Shown one piece after another: positions 1 to 8,336 of a DNA stretch of 64,000 bases. Where the stretch lies: NCBI GenBank assembly GCA_038318565.1, contig JBBQCI010000002.1, positions 50,699 through 114,698 of the forward strand. The letters are read 5' to 3'. Origin of the DNA: UBA11346 sp038318565 (GTDB lineage: Bacteria; Planctomycetota; UBA11346). The stretch's first letter is position 1. Every line of letters starts with the position of its first letter. The position numbers were made by a program, and so were the translations under genes. The notes below the pieces were generated by a model. The model was not told the DNA's origin. It saw only the letters and a list, made by a program, of their open reading frames with translations, and made no database searches.

Positions 1-1
1 G

Positions 2-694
2 CTGCGTCTGGCCGAGCTTGGCCAGCAGGAAGAGTTACTAGCCCAAGAACTAGGCGTCTGGCGCGATCTTGCCCGAGCCTGGATCGAACGCGAAAAGACG
101 AACTTACCGCGCGAGACCGCCGAGCTTGAGGGTCTGCTCAAGAGGCTTGAGGATGGCGGCGCTCAGGAGCTGAAGCAGCGCTCGGCGGCTGCCGCCCGTG
201 CAGGCGATGGCCGTGAGGCACATCGCCTGGCCAGCGAGGCACGCGACAAACTGCTCGAGCTCTTACCTCAGATCGGACGGTGTGGCGGTGCCTGCGCTGG
301 CGGGGCCTGCCTGGGTATGGGCTGGAGCGATAAGTTTGGTGACGACCTCGGCGGTCTCGGTGGCTGTGCCGGCCTGTGGGGCCTGGGCGGTCGCGGCTCG
401 GCCGGCCTGGGACTTTGGCTTGGTTACGGCGGCGACGATCTGGGCGGCTCACTGCCTAGTGCCAGCTCTGATCTCTTCGGCCCAGAGAACCTCGGTGACA
501 TGGGCGGTACCCACAACCGCGATGGCAACGACCCGATCGGATCCATGGCTGCGTCTGGATCAGCCAGCGGACTCGGCCGGGCGGTACGCAAGGCCGGAAC
601 GGCCCGTGGGACTGCCGCTGCGCGCAGCACGCTCGCCAACGATGAACGCAAGCTGGTCGACGACTACTTCAAGAGCCTGGAGACGACACCATGA
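2..694 (+). CDS. C-terminal part of a coiled-coil / Gly-rich protein (5' truncated)
   Basis: The frame is open from the window edge, so the N-terminus is missing. The visible 230 residues begin with a charged, helical, probably coiled-coil stretch (about residues 1-85, rich in Glu, Leu, Arg and Ala). A Gly/Cys-rich low-complexity segment follows, and a short charged tail ends near VDDYFKSLE. Its stop overlaps the start of the DUF4159 gene by four bases (ATGA), so the two are translationally coupled. In planctomycete genomes a large DUF4175-like membrane protein with a long coiled coil and Gly-rich tail commonly precedes DUF4159 in MoxR/DUF58 clusters. This fragment fits that slot, but the diagnostic N-terminal membrane part is outside the window, so the assignment is inference. 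Confidence 0.7.
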   Translation: MRLAELGQQEELLAQELGVWRDLARAWIEREKTNLPRETAELEGLLKRLEDGGAQELKQRSAAAARAGDGREAHRLASEARDKLLELLPQIGRCGGACAGGACLGMGWSDKFGDDLGGLGGCAGLWGLGGRGSAGLGLWLGYGGDDLGGSLPSASSDLFGPENLGDMGGTHNRDGNDPIGSMAASGSASGLGRAVRKAGTARGTAAARSTLANDERKLVDDYFKSLETTP

Positions 695-1356
695 GATGGG
701 ATCGAGCGTTCGCCTTGCTGCGTTGGCTGATAGCCATACTGGCCTTATCCTCCTCTGCCTGCGCGGTCGATTCGCGCCGGGTCGAGATCGGCAACCTGAC
801 TTACGCGGGCGACAAGACCTCGGTATGCTTCTCCGACCGCTTCCTCACCACGGTCAAGGTCGAGGCTGGCATCGAGGTGGCGACGCGCATGCGCAGCGTG
901 CGGCTTGCTGACCCAACCGATCTCGCATCGGTGCCGTTCGCGGTGATGAATGGCCAGGAGGCGTTCCGCTTTACCCCCGAAGAGCGCGGCAATCTCAAGA
1001 CCTGGCTGTCGACTGGCGGCTTCCTGCTGGCCAGCGCGGGCTGTTCCTCGCAACAATGGAATGCTAGCTTTTCTAGTGAGATGGAATCCGTCTTTGGGGC
1101 CGGGTGCATGGCCGAGGTCGGGCTCGACCATGCGATCTTTAAGACGTTGTTCGTGATCACCTCGACGCCTTTGTCGCATGGTGGTATCGGCTCATTCAAG
1201 GGTCTCACCCTTGATGGGCGCTTGGTCTGCTTGTTTTCCCCAGAGGGACTCAACGACACTGCCCACACCCAGGGCTGCTGCTGCTGCGGTGGCAACGAGG
1301 TGAAGGCTGCCGAAGAAATTGTCGCCAACGTTTTGGTCTTTGCGTTGGTCGAATGA
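691..1356 (+). CDS. DUF4159 domain-containing secreted protein
   Basis: A 221-residue protein with an N-terminal hydrophobic signal sequence (about residues 7-25, ending near SACA). The body matches the DUF4159 pattern: a segment like 'PFAVMNGQEAFRFTPEE', then 'LKTWLSTGGFLLASAGC', a glutamine amidotransferase-like fold often found C-terminal to MoxR/BatA-type operons. Cysteines are abundant, including a run of four near residue 198, which could bind metal or form disulfides. The start overlaps the upstream stop (ATGA), and its own stop overlaps the next ATG, so it lies inside a polycistronic unit. The biochemical function of the family is not established. Confidence 0.8.
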   Translation: MRWDRAFALLRWLIAILALSSSACAVDSRRVEIGNLTYAGDKTSVCFSDRFLTTVKVEAGIEVATRMRSVRLADPTDLASVPFAVMNGQEAFRFTPEERGNLKTWLSTGGFLLASAGCSSQQWNASFSSEMESVFGAGCMAEVGLDHAIFKTLFVITSTPLSHGGIGSFKGLTLDGRLVCLFSPEGLNDTAHTQGCCCCGGNEVKAAEEIVANVLVFALVE

Positions 1357-2096
1357 TGCGCTTCATTCCATTTGTTCTGTTGTTGTCCCTCGCGTTCTCC
1401 CTCGTTGCGGTCGAGGATGGCGGTCCGTGGCGTCAAGACGTCGAGGCTGCCGCTGCCCTGGCCCGAGATATTGCGGCCCCCAAACCCCTCGCCGTGCTGG
1501 TCAGCCATCCGTCGTGCAGTTGGTGCCATCGTATGCTAGAGGAATCGTCCACCTCTCCGGCTGTCTTGCGTGCCTCGGGCGATGTGGTGCTGGCCGTGCT
1601 TGATGCCGCCCAACGTCCAGATCTTGCGGCGCTGCTTGGCGTGCGCAGTTATCCCACGCTAATTCTGATCAGTCGGACCGGAAAAGAGGTACGCCGTGTT
1701 GCTGGCTACCTCAAGCCAGACGATCTGGCGACCACGCTGCGCGTGCTGTCCTTGAGTGGCGATATGCAGGCTGGTACGGCCAGTGCGCTGGCGCGACGGA
1801 TCGATCCCACGGCGATGGCCCAGACGGCCGAGGGTCGAAATCAACTGGCTGCAATGCTTGGACGAGGACCTGCCGGCATGCGAGCTGCTGTTTGCGCCGC
1901 CTTGTCGGCCAAGCCCGAGGCGCGGGAACTACTCTGGCCCTTGCTTATCGATGTATCCTTGTCGGTGCGGGCTGATGCTGCCGCCGCTCTTACCACAGAT
2001 GGCGATGATACGCACGGTTACGATGCCTTCGCTGACGCCTCTGATCGTGCAGTCCAGGCCAAGGCGTGGCGTGCAGCGACCGAGGCCACGCCATGA
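1353..2096 (+). CDS. Secreted thioredoxin-fold protein with C-terminal HEAT-like segment
   Basis: A 247-residue protein with a signal peptide (first ~20 residues) followed by a thioredoxin-like fold. The redox motif is C55-S-W-C58 with a following His, the pattern of DUF255/thioredoxin_7 proteins, and a cis-Pro region is visible in 'RSYPTLILISRTGKEV'. After about residue 145 the sequence becomes alanine-rich helical, 'MRAAVCAALSAKPEARELLWPLL', like one or two HEAT repeats, echoing the giant HEAT protein encoded next. Start and stop both overlap their neighbours by four bases. It probably acts as a periplasmic thiol oxidoreductase or thiol chaperone; the substrate is unknown. Confidence 0.8.
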   Translation: MMRFIPFVLLLSLAFSLVAVEDGGPWRQDVEAAAALARDIAAPKPLAVLVSHPSCSWCHRMLEESSTSPAVLRASGDVVLAVLDAAQRPDLAALLGVRSYPTLILISRTGKEVRRVAGYLKPDDLATTLRVLSLSGDMQAGTASALARRIDPTAMAQTAEGRNQLAAMLGRGPAGMRAAVCAALSAKPEARELLWPLLIDVSLSVRADAAAALTTDGDDTHGYDAFADASDRAVQAKAWRAATEATP

Positions 2097-5000
2097 GGCT
2101 TATCGCCTGCTTGTTGGCCACTGCCCTGACTGCCGCCGAACCGGCGGATCCCGCTGCGGCGCTGCGACTGCCGGCCTCCGGGCCCGAGCTGGCCGCTGCT
2201 GCGCGGACCTGGGAGGCAGAAGTCCTGCTTGCCAAGCTCAGCGATGCCTACCCGGCTACCCGTCGTGGTGCGGCCCGGCTCGCCGCCGCGTTGCCAGTGG
2301 CGGCTGATCGCCTGCTGTCTGCGCTGCTTGCGAGCAGTGACAGTGAGGTCCGGCGGCTTGGTGCTGCCGGTTTGCGTGGCGTAGACCTCCCTCTTGCGGA
2401 TCTCGCCAAATTGCCTGACAGCGACGTACTGGCTGCCCTGATCATCGAGCATCCATCCGAGGATCCCCTAGCAGACGTTGCGCTGGGTTCTGTCATCCAG
2501 GCTTGGCTGACCGATCCGCATCATTGCCTGCAAGCGGCTCGCCTGATCGCCAGTCGTGGCACCGTGACACGCTGGGGTGAACCGCTGCTCAAGGCTCTGG
2601 AACATGCTAATTCTCAGGTTGTTTCCGCAGCCCATGATGCGCTCCAGGCCCTGACGCGCACGCAGCGCAGCCTTGACGCTTACGCCGGCGATCGTCGCCT
2701 ACTGGCCCAGGATTGGCGCGACATCCTCGCTGCCAAGCCCTCGCTTGGACGACCCGACCCTGAGTTGATGGCCTTGGTTGCCGAGTTGCCCGCACCGGAA
2801 GCGTTGACCGCCTTGCTCGCTCGTGGTCCAGCAGCACTTGCTGCGATCGAACGCGCTCAGGCCGATGCAACCCGTGTCCGCCGTCGGGATCTTGAGTCCG
2901 CTGCCCGCCTACTGGCGCATGGTGTACCACAATCACTGTATGCTGCCCTTGGCTCAGCTGCCTTCGCTGATCTCGATCACGCCGACCCAGCTCGGAGAAT
3001 GGCCTGCCTACGCAAGCTGGTCGGCGAGATCCGTACCCGCGCTGACGCTGATGGTTTGTTCATTCTGGTCTGCGCCCTTGATGATGGAGACAGCGCTGTG
3101 CGGGCCACCGCACTCGACCAATTGGTGCGGTTATCGGACGAGGCCAAGCGCTTCAAACGCGCATGGCGAATAGAAGCCGAGGGCCTCTTCCAACCCGAGC
3201 AGATGGTCCGTCGTTTACGTCGTTGTCTGCGCGAGGGCGGTCCGGACGAACAGATCGCTGGGTTGCTGCTCGTCGGATCGCTGGAATCCACTGATCTGAT
3301 TGATGACGTCATGGCCCTGATCATGTCGCCGCGCGACGATGTCGTAGGGACAGCGCTGGAGACGATCAAGCAGCTTCAGGTGGGTTCCAAGCAGATCCCC
3401 GCCCTCGTCCGTCTCAGCGCAGATCCGAAGGTTCCGACGGCGCGACGAGTCCTTGTGATCACCGTCCTTGGCAAGATCAACCAGCGTGGCCCGGTCGATG
3501 TCCGCAATGGTAATTCGGGCGCACTGGTGACGGCCTCAATCCTCCGCATGGTCGACGATCCCGAGCCACGCATCGCTACCGCTGCGGTGATGGCCTTGGC
3601 TGATAGTCAATCGAAGGGTGCGGTTTTACGCAATGCGATCGATAAATTATTCAAGCGCGGTCTGACCGATGCGGCCTTGAGTATCTCCGTAGATCGTCGC
3701 GAACCTGAAGTGATCGAGTTGCTGGCTCAACGCGTGATTGCCGGTGGCGCCGATGCCGATCGTGCAGCCTTGGCTTTGGCTGAGGGGCTGAAAGACGCGA
3801 GCGACGAGCGGAGCAAAGCGATCTTGGCGGTCGGGGCCAAACCGGAGCTGCGTGCGGTTCTCGCGTCGGCTTCGCTACCCGGACACGCCGCTCTGGCTTG
3901 CGAACTTGGGCTGATCGACATCGCGACCGCCTTGAGCCATGTTGACGGCGATGCGGATGTCCGTGACCGCGTCCTGTCGGTGCTGGCCAATCGTGCTGCC
4001 AACACCGCTGAAGTGGTGCTGGTGGCAGAAGTGGCCCAGCGTGCATCGACCAAGGAGCAACGTGCCAACTACGCTATCCGACGGCGTGCGCTGGCCCTTG
4101 CCGCCCGCTCGCCGGATCGCCTTGCCAGCGTTGCATCAATCGCCAAGGATCTGCTCGACGTCGTCCATACCGATTCGAACAACGAGAATGACAAGCGTAC
4201 CCGCACGCTGAAGTTGCGTGATGGTACAGTCTTGCATGTTGAAGCGACAGTGCCGACGAAACGGGACTCGTGGGACGACGAAGAACTGTCCTGGCGGCTG
4301 GTCGGCCCTCCGCCTCCAGGGATAAACTCGGCCGATCTGGCGATACTCGCTACCTTAGTCGCCTCCCTGCCAGCCAATGATGATGACGATCGCGTCGTCC
4401 GCGATCTGGCTGTCGCCTGGCTTGCTGGCAGCGAGCCGGCGCCAACTCTCGCTTCGGGTTGGCGCCACCACGACGATTTGTGCCGCCTCCTGGCTGCCTC
4501 CTGGCCTACCTTCCGGGACGCTCTGGTTACCCGCATCATAGCCGACATGAAACCAGGGGAGTCCAGTCTTTGGCAGCTCCGCTCATGGTTGAAGCTCGAT
4601 CCTGCCCGCTTGGCACCGGTCGGAGTACAAATGCTGGTGGCCGAGGAAGAGGTCAGTGATTACGAGGTAAAACCAGTATTCCGTGTTGTCGCTGTGCTGT
4701 CGCCTGAGCGCATCTCGGAGCTTCTTCCGGCCATTCTCGCCAAGCCGACGTTGGCAAAGTACGCCGGGGAGCTGATTAAGATCAGCGGTCCGTTGCTGCT
4801 GCCGTCTGCACTTGCCCTCGCCGAAGGGCCTGGACTGACGGAGAAGCAGGCGATCGCTCCGCTGGCGGTTGACGCTGTGGACGTCCTAGTCGCCCGCTTC
4901 GTCACCTGGACGCCAACCGAGATCCTGATGCGTGCAGGCTCGATACGGCGGTTGCGTTCTGTTAATTCAGCTGCAGTCGATGCGGCGTTGACGCGAGTGG

Positions 5001-5509
5001 TGGCAAGATCCGATCCGGCTGCCGCGGCATGGCTACGCTGCGGTATCCCAGCCGAAGCCGGCATGCTGGATGCCTATCGTCAGGCCGAATCGTCTCGTGT
5101 CGCTGAGCTTGCTCTGGTTGGTTCTGCATTTGCGCTCAAGGAAGGCCGGCTTGAGCCAGCTGCTTTCCTGGCCCGTGTGGCGAACTGGCCATCGCCCGTG
5201 CAAAGCGAAGCGGCTGCGGCAGCCAAGCGATATTGCGAGGGTAAGTGGGACGCCTTGGCCGAGCCGGCCGCAGCACTGGTCCTTCGCCTTGGCGCTCGCG
5301 CCTTGCCTGCGTGGATTGCGGTACTGCCACCTGCCCCAGCCGTCTTCATCGCACTGGCTGAACGTGTCGCCGACCCGGCGACGGCCGATGCCGTGGGAGG
5401 CGCATTAGCCCAGCGCCAAGCCCGTGATCCGGCATGGAAAGCTGCGATGTCTGGCATCACCGCCAAGGCCCAGGGCCGGCTCGATTGGTTGCGTGAGGCA
5501 GTTCCGTGA
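2093..5509 (+). CDS. Giant secreted HEAT-repeat protein
   Basis: The chosen start (2093) overlaps the upstream stop as ATGA and gives a clean signal peptide (MRLIACLLATALTAAEP). An in-frame start 27 bases further upstream would add residues that spoil that signal. The mature 1120 or so residues are almost entirely degenerate HEAT-like helical pairs, with repeated 'RRLGAAGLRG', 'SAVRATALDQLVRL' and 'PRIATAAVMALAD' type units. A central low-repeat insertion around residues 690-760 contains charged 'NNENDKRTRTLKLRDG' sequence. No enzymatic motif is visible. It is probably an extracytoplasmic protein scaffold that partners the DUF4159 and thioredoxin proteins encoded upstream. Its stop overlaps the next GTG start. 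Confidence 0.8.
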   Translation: MRLIACLLATALTAAEPADPAAALRLPASGPELAAAARTWEAEVLLAKLSDAYPATRRGAARLAAALPVAADRLLSALLASSDSEVRRLGAAGLRGVDLPLADLAKLPDSDVLAALIIEHPSEDPLADVALGSVIQAWLTDPHHCLQAARLIASRGTVTRWGEPLLKALEHANSQVVSAAHDALQALTRTQRSLDAYAGDRRLLAQDWRDILAAKPSLGRPDPELMALVAELPAPEALTALLARGPAALAAIERAQADATRVRRRDLESAARLLAHGVPQSLYAALGSAAFADLDHADPARRMACLRKLVGEIRTRADADGLFILVCALDDGDSAVRATALDQLVRLSDEAKRFKRAWRIEAEGLFQPEQMVRRLRRCLREGGPDEQIAGLLLVGSLESTDLIDDVMALIMSPRDDVVGTALETIKQLQVGSKQIPALVRLSADPKVPTARRVLVITVLGKINQRGPVDVRNGNSGALVTASILRMVDDPEPRIATAAVMALADSQSKGAVLRNAIDKLFKRGLTDAALSISVDRREPEVIELLAQRVIAGGADADRAALALAEGLKDASDERSKAILAVGAKPELRAVLASASLPGHAALACELGLIDIATALSHVDGDADVRDRVLSVLANRAANTAEVVLVAEVAQRASTKEQRANYAIRRRALALAARSPDRLASVASIAKDLLDVVHTDSNNENDKRTRTLKLRDGTVLHVEATVPTKRDSWDDEELSWRLVGPPPPGINSADLAILATLVASLPANDDDDRVVRDLAVAWLAGSEPAPTLASGWRHHDDLCRLLAASWPTFRDALVTRIIADMKPGESSLWQLRSWLKLDPARLAPVGVQMLVAEEEVSDYEVKPVFRVVAVLSPERISELLPAILAKPTLAKYAGELIKISGPLLLPSALALAEGPGLTEKQAIAPLAVDAVDVLVARFVTWTPTEILMRAGSIRRLRSVNSAAVDAALTRVVARSDPAAAAWLRCGIPAEAGMLDAYRQAESSRVAELALVGSAFALKEGRLEPAAFLARVANWPSPVQSEAAAAAKRYCEGKWDALAEPAAALVLRLGARALPAWIAVLPPAPAVFIALAERVADPATADAVGGALAQRQARDPAWKAAMSGITAKAQGRLDWLREAVP

Positions 5510-6858
5510 AACGACTGGCTATCGTCGCTGCCGTCATCGTCCCCGTCATGGCCGCTGCCGGATTGTGGTTGCTGCCATCCAAGTCTAGCACATCTAAGAT
5601 CGCATCACTTCCGGTAGCCGTTGTGCTGCCGCTTCCAGTGGCTCTGTGCGATGTACCCAGGGACACCCCCGTGGTGATGTGGGTAGCGCAAGCGAAAGCC
5701 CGCTTCGAGCCATGTGGTTGTGTTGCCGGCATGTTCGGTGGTCTCATGCGACGCGCTGTTCTGACCTCGCGCCTGCCGCGCGAGCGCGTGCTGTCGTGCG
5801 AACTCGGTGGCTGGTCAGGCGGTCATCAGCCGTACGAACTCTTGCGAAGTCGTTTCTATCTGCGTGGACTTGCGGCCGCCGGTGTCGACGTAGTCGCTGT
5901 CGGTACCGCTGAGATCGCCCTGGGATCGACGTCTCTCGGAACGTTACGTGCCGAGGCAAAGTTGCTCGGCTTGCCGCTAGTTTGTGCAAACCTTGATGGC
6001 TACGACCCGCATGTGGTGATCACCGCCGGACTACGCCGCTGCCTGATTACCGCCGTGGTCGATCGCGATGCCGCTGGCAATGGCTTGACCTTGCATGACC
6101 CAGTAGAGTCGGTGACGACTCAGGCAGTCGAGGCAGTGCGGCTTGGCCTTGACCTGGTCATTCTCGCCGATCTTGATCCTGATGCATGCAAGGCTTTGGC
6201 TCGGGCGGTTCCGCAGGCTGCCCTAATCATCGGCGGTCGTACCGACCATCCGAGTCCCGAACCGGTGGCTGTCGGTTCGGTGCGCGTGCTGTGGTCTGGC
6301 AACCACGGCAAGGTGCTTGGATCGTGGGCGTGGGGTCAACCGGCCGCCGCATTTGAACTGCTACACGACAAACTTCCGGAAGATGCAGGTCAGCGCGCCA
6401 TCCTTGGCGACTACCAAAAAGCCCTGGGCGAAGCTGGATTCGATGGCACGGGAAACAGTGGCCTACGGACTTTGGGCTCGGCAAGCTTGGTTGGCACGGC
6501 AATCTGCGCCACCTGCCACCAGAACGCCCATCGCATCCATCAGGATAGCGGTCATCACCACGCCCTCCTTGCGTTGGAACGGAAGGGTTACCAGTTCGAT
6601 CCCGATTGCTTGCGCTGCCATGTCACCGGCCTGGGTGAGGGGGGCTATACGCGCGGCTCCACAACGTTTGCCGAGGTTGGCTGCGAGGCCTGCCATGGTC
6701 CGGGGTCGTTCCACACCGCGGCTGCACGCTCTGGTCGCCCGCTCGACGGTACGATGCCGCAGCTATCGGCCTCGACCTGTGTCGCTTGTCATGACGCCGA
6801 CAATAGCCCGCAGTTTGATTATGGCGTCTATTGGTTGCGCATCCTTCACGGTAATTAA
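5506..6858 (+). CDS. 5'-nucleotidase-like / tetraheme cytochrome c fusion protein
   Basis: A 450-residue protein starting at GTG inside the previous stop codon (GTGA). An N-terminal membrane anchor or signal (residues 3-24) precedes a region related to UshA-type metallophosphoesterases, with an 'EPCGCVAGMFGGLMRRA' segment that includes C70-G-C72. The C-terminal ~120 residues carry four CXXCH heme motifs (C334-H338, C368-H372, C393-H397, C425-H429), spaced as in cytochrome c554-type proteins. It should therefore be exported and loaded with heme c, and may shuttle electrons in the periplasm or at the outer membrane. The combination with HEAT and thioredoxin genes upstream suggests a redox or surface-assembly role. 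It is convergent with cysS, with a 4-bp overlap. Confidence 0.8.
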   Translation: MKRLAIVAAVIVPVMAAAGLWLLPSKSSTSKIASLPVAVVLPLPVALCDVPRDTPVVMWVAQAKARFEPCGCVAGMFGGLMRRAVLTSRLPRERVLSCELGGWSGGHQPYELLRSRFYLRGLAAAGVDVVAVGTAEIALGSTSLGTLRAEAKLLGLPLVCANLDGYDPHVVITAGLRRCLITAVVDRDAAGNGLTLHDPVESVTTQAVEAVRLGLDLVILADLDPDACKALARAVPQAALIIGGRTDHPSPEPVAVGSVRVLWSGNHGKVLGSWAWGQPAAAFELLHDKLPEDAGQRAILGDYQKALGEAGFDGTGNSGLRTLGSASLVGTAICATCHQNAHRIHQDSGHHHALLALERKGYQFDPDCLRCHVTGLGEGGYTRGSTTFAEVGCEACHGPGSFHTAAARSGRPLDGTMPQLSASTCVACHDADNSPQFDYGVYWLRILHGN

Positions 6859-8303
6859 TCCCAGGACGCTCCATCCTTGCCGTCCTTCACCGTGATGCCT
6901 GCTGCCTTGAGCTGGTCGCGGATCACGTCGCTGGTCGCAAAATCGCGATTAGCTCGGGCCTTCTGGCGGAGTTCCAGGACCAGTGACATGACTTTGCTGA
7001 GCCGTTCATCGGCGACACCGGCCGACTGACCAACACCTAGGGCCGACAGATCGCCGGGTTGGAACATGCCGAGGACCCGTCCCAGGCCGCAGCACACGTC
7101 GAGCATCGCTTCGCGTTCACTTGGGGTGGCCTTGTTTGCCTCGCTAACCAGGGTGAACAGCTGGGCGATGGCTCCGCCAGTGTTGATGTCATCGTCCAGG
7201 GCCGCGCAAAAGGCGTTACGGGCTTTGTCCGCGGCAGCAGGCACCGGGATGGCCATAAGCGCAGCCAGTCCGGCGGCATCGATGACCGACGCGGCGAGCT
7301 CGGCGCGTGGTCCGAGCTGACGAATCAGCCTGGTCAGGGCGGTACGAGCGGCACCGACCGCGTGGGGAGCGAAATCGATCGGCCGGCGGTAGTGGCCCGA
7401 CAGCAGCAGGAAGCGGATGGTCGCAGCGCCGTAGGTGCCGATCAAATGGTCGGCCATGAACTGTTTTTTGAAGGCCGGATCCTTCATGCGTGGGTCGCTT
7501 TTGCCGACCTTGACACCTTCGAACTGGATCAGGCCATTGTGCATCCAGCAATGCGCGTAGGCGTCGCCATGCGCTTCAGCCTGGGCGATCTCATTTTCAT
7601 GGTGCGGGAACTTCAGGTCGTCGCCGCCACCATGGATGTCGAACTCGCGACCGAGCAGTTCACTGCTCATCACGCTGCATTCGATGTGCCAGCCTGGTCG
7701 TCCATCGCCCCATGGGCTCGGCCAGCTCGGTTCGCCGGGCTTGGCAAGCTTCCAGAGCGCGAAGTCGGCGGGGTGGTGCAGGTGCTCGTCGCGTTGGACG
7801 CGCGATCCGGCCTCCATCTCATCAAGACGTTGGCCAGAGAGCTTGCCGTAATCGGCCTGCTTGGTGATGTCGTAATAGACCCCGTCGGCGGCCACGTAGG
7901 CCCGGCCGGTGGCAACCAGATCCTGGACGTACCGCACCATATGGGCGACATATTGTGTGCAACGCGGCTGGTCGGTGATGGTTGCGACGTGCAGCTTGGC
8001 CAGCCAGCCATTGTACTGGGCGATGATGCGCTCGGTGATCGCTTGCCATGACTCGCCGGTCTCCCGGCTGCGGGTGATGATCTTGTCGTCGATGTCGGTG
8101 ATGTTGTTGACGAAGCGCACGCGATGACCGCGGGCGGCGAACCAACGCGCCACCGCGTCGAAAATGGCCGGCCCCATCAGGTGGCCGATGTGGCAATCGT
8201 CGTAGACGGTCGGTCCGCAGACATACATGCCCAGTTCGCCGGCCCGCAGGGGCACGAACGGTTCAGAGCGGCGGGTGAGCGTATTGTGGAGGACGATCGA
8301 CAT
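6855..8303 (-). CDS. cysS: Cysteine--tRNA ligase
   Basis: A 482-residue class Ia aminoacyl-tRNA synthetase that charges tRNA-Cys in the cytoplasm. The HIGH signature is at residues 38-41, and the four zinc ligands of the family are present at the expected places (C29, C209, H234, E238). The second ATP-binding signature, normally KMSKS, reads K265-V-G-K-S269 and is followed by 'DPRMKDPAF' in place of the usual LGN. This is an unusual but probably functional variant, since the essential second Lys and the Ser remain. The DALR-like anticodon region is complete to the C-terminus. It is the last gene of a minus-strand unit, 33 bp after the preceding gene. Confidence 0.97.
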   Translation of the reverse strand: MSIVLHNTLTRRSEPFVPLRAGELGMYVCGPTVYDDCHIGHLMGPAIFDAVARWFAARGHRVRFVNNITDIDDKIITRSRETGESWQAITERIIAQYNGWLAKLHVATITDQPRCTQYVAHMVRYVQDLVATGRAYVAADGVYYDITKQADYGKLSGQRLDEMEAGSRVQRDEHLHHPADFALWKLAKPGEPSWPSPWGDGRPGWHIECSVMSSELLGREFDIHGGGDDLKFPHHENEIAQAEAHGDAYAHCWMHNGLIQFEGVKVGKSDPRMKDPAFKKQFMADHLIGTYGAATIRFLLLSGHYRRPIDFAPHAVGAARTALTRLIRQLGPRAELAASVIDAAGLAALMAIPVPAAADKARNAFCAALDDDINTGGAIAQLFTLVSEANKATPSEREAMLDVCCGLGRVLGMFQPGDLSALGVGQSAGVADERLSKVMSLVLELRQKARANRDFATSDVIRDQLKAAGITVKDGKDGASWD

Positions 8304-8336
8304 GGCGGAGCAGGTTGTACCGCCCGCGCGCCGCGC

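Noticed and set aside
7059..8051. 330-residue plus-strand open frame over cysS
   Set aside because: Reverse complement of conserved CysRS sequence; no independent motifs or start signals.
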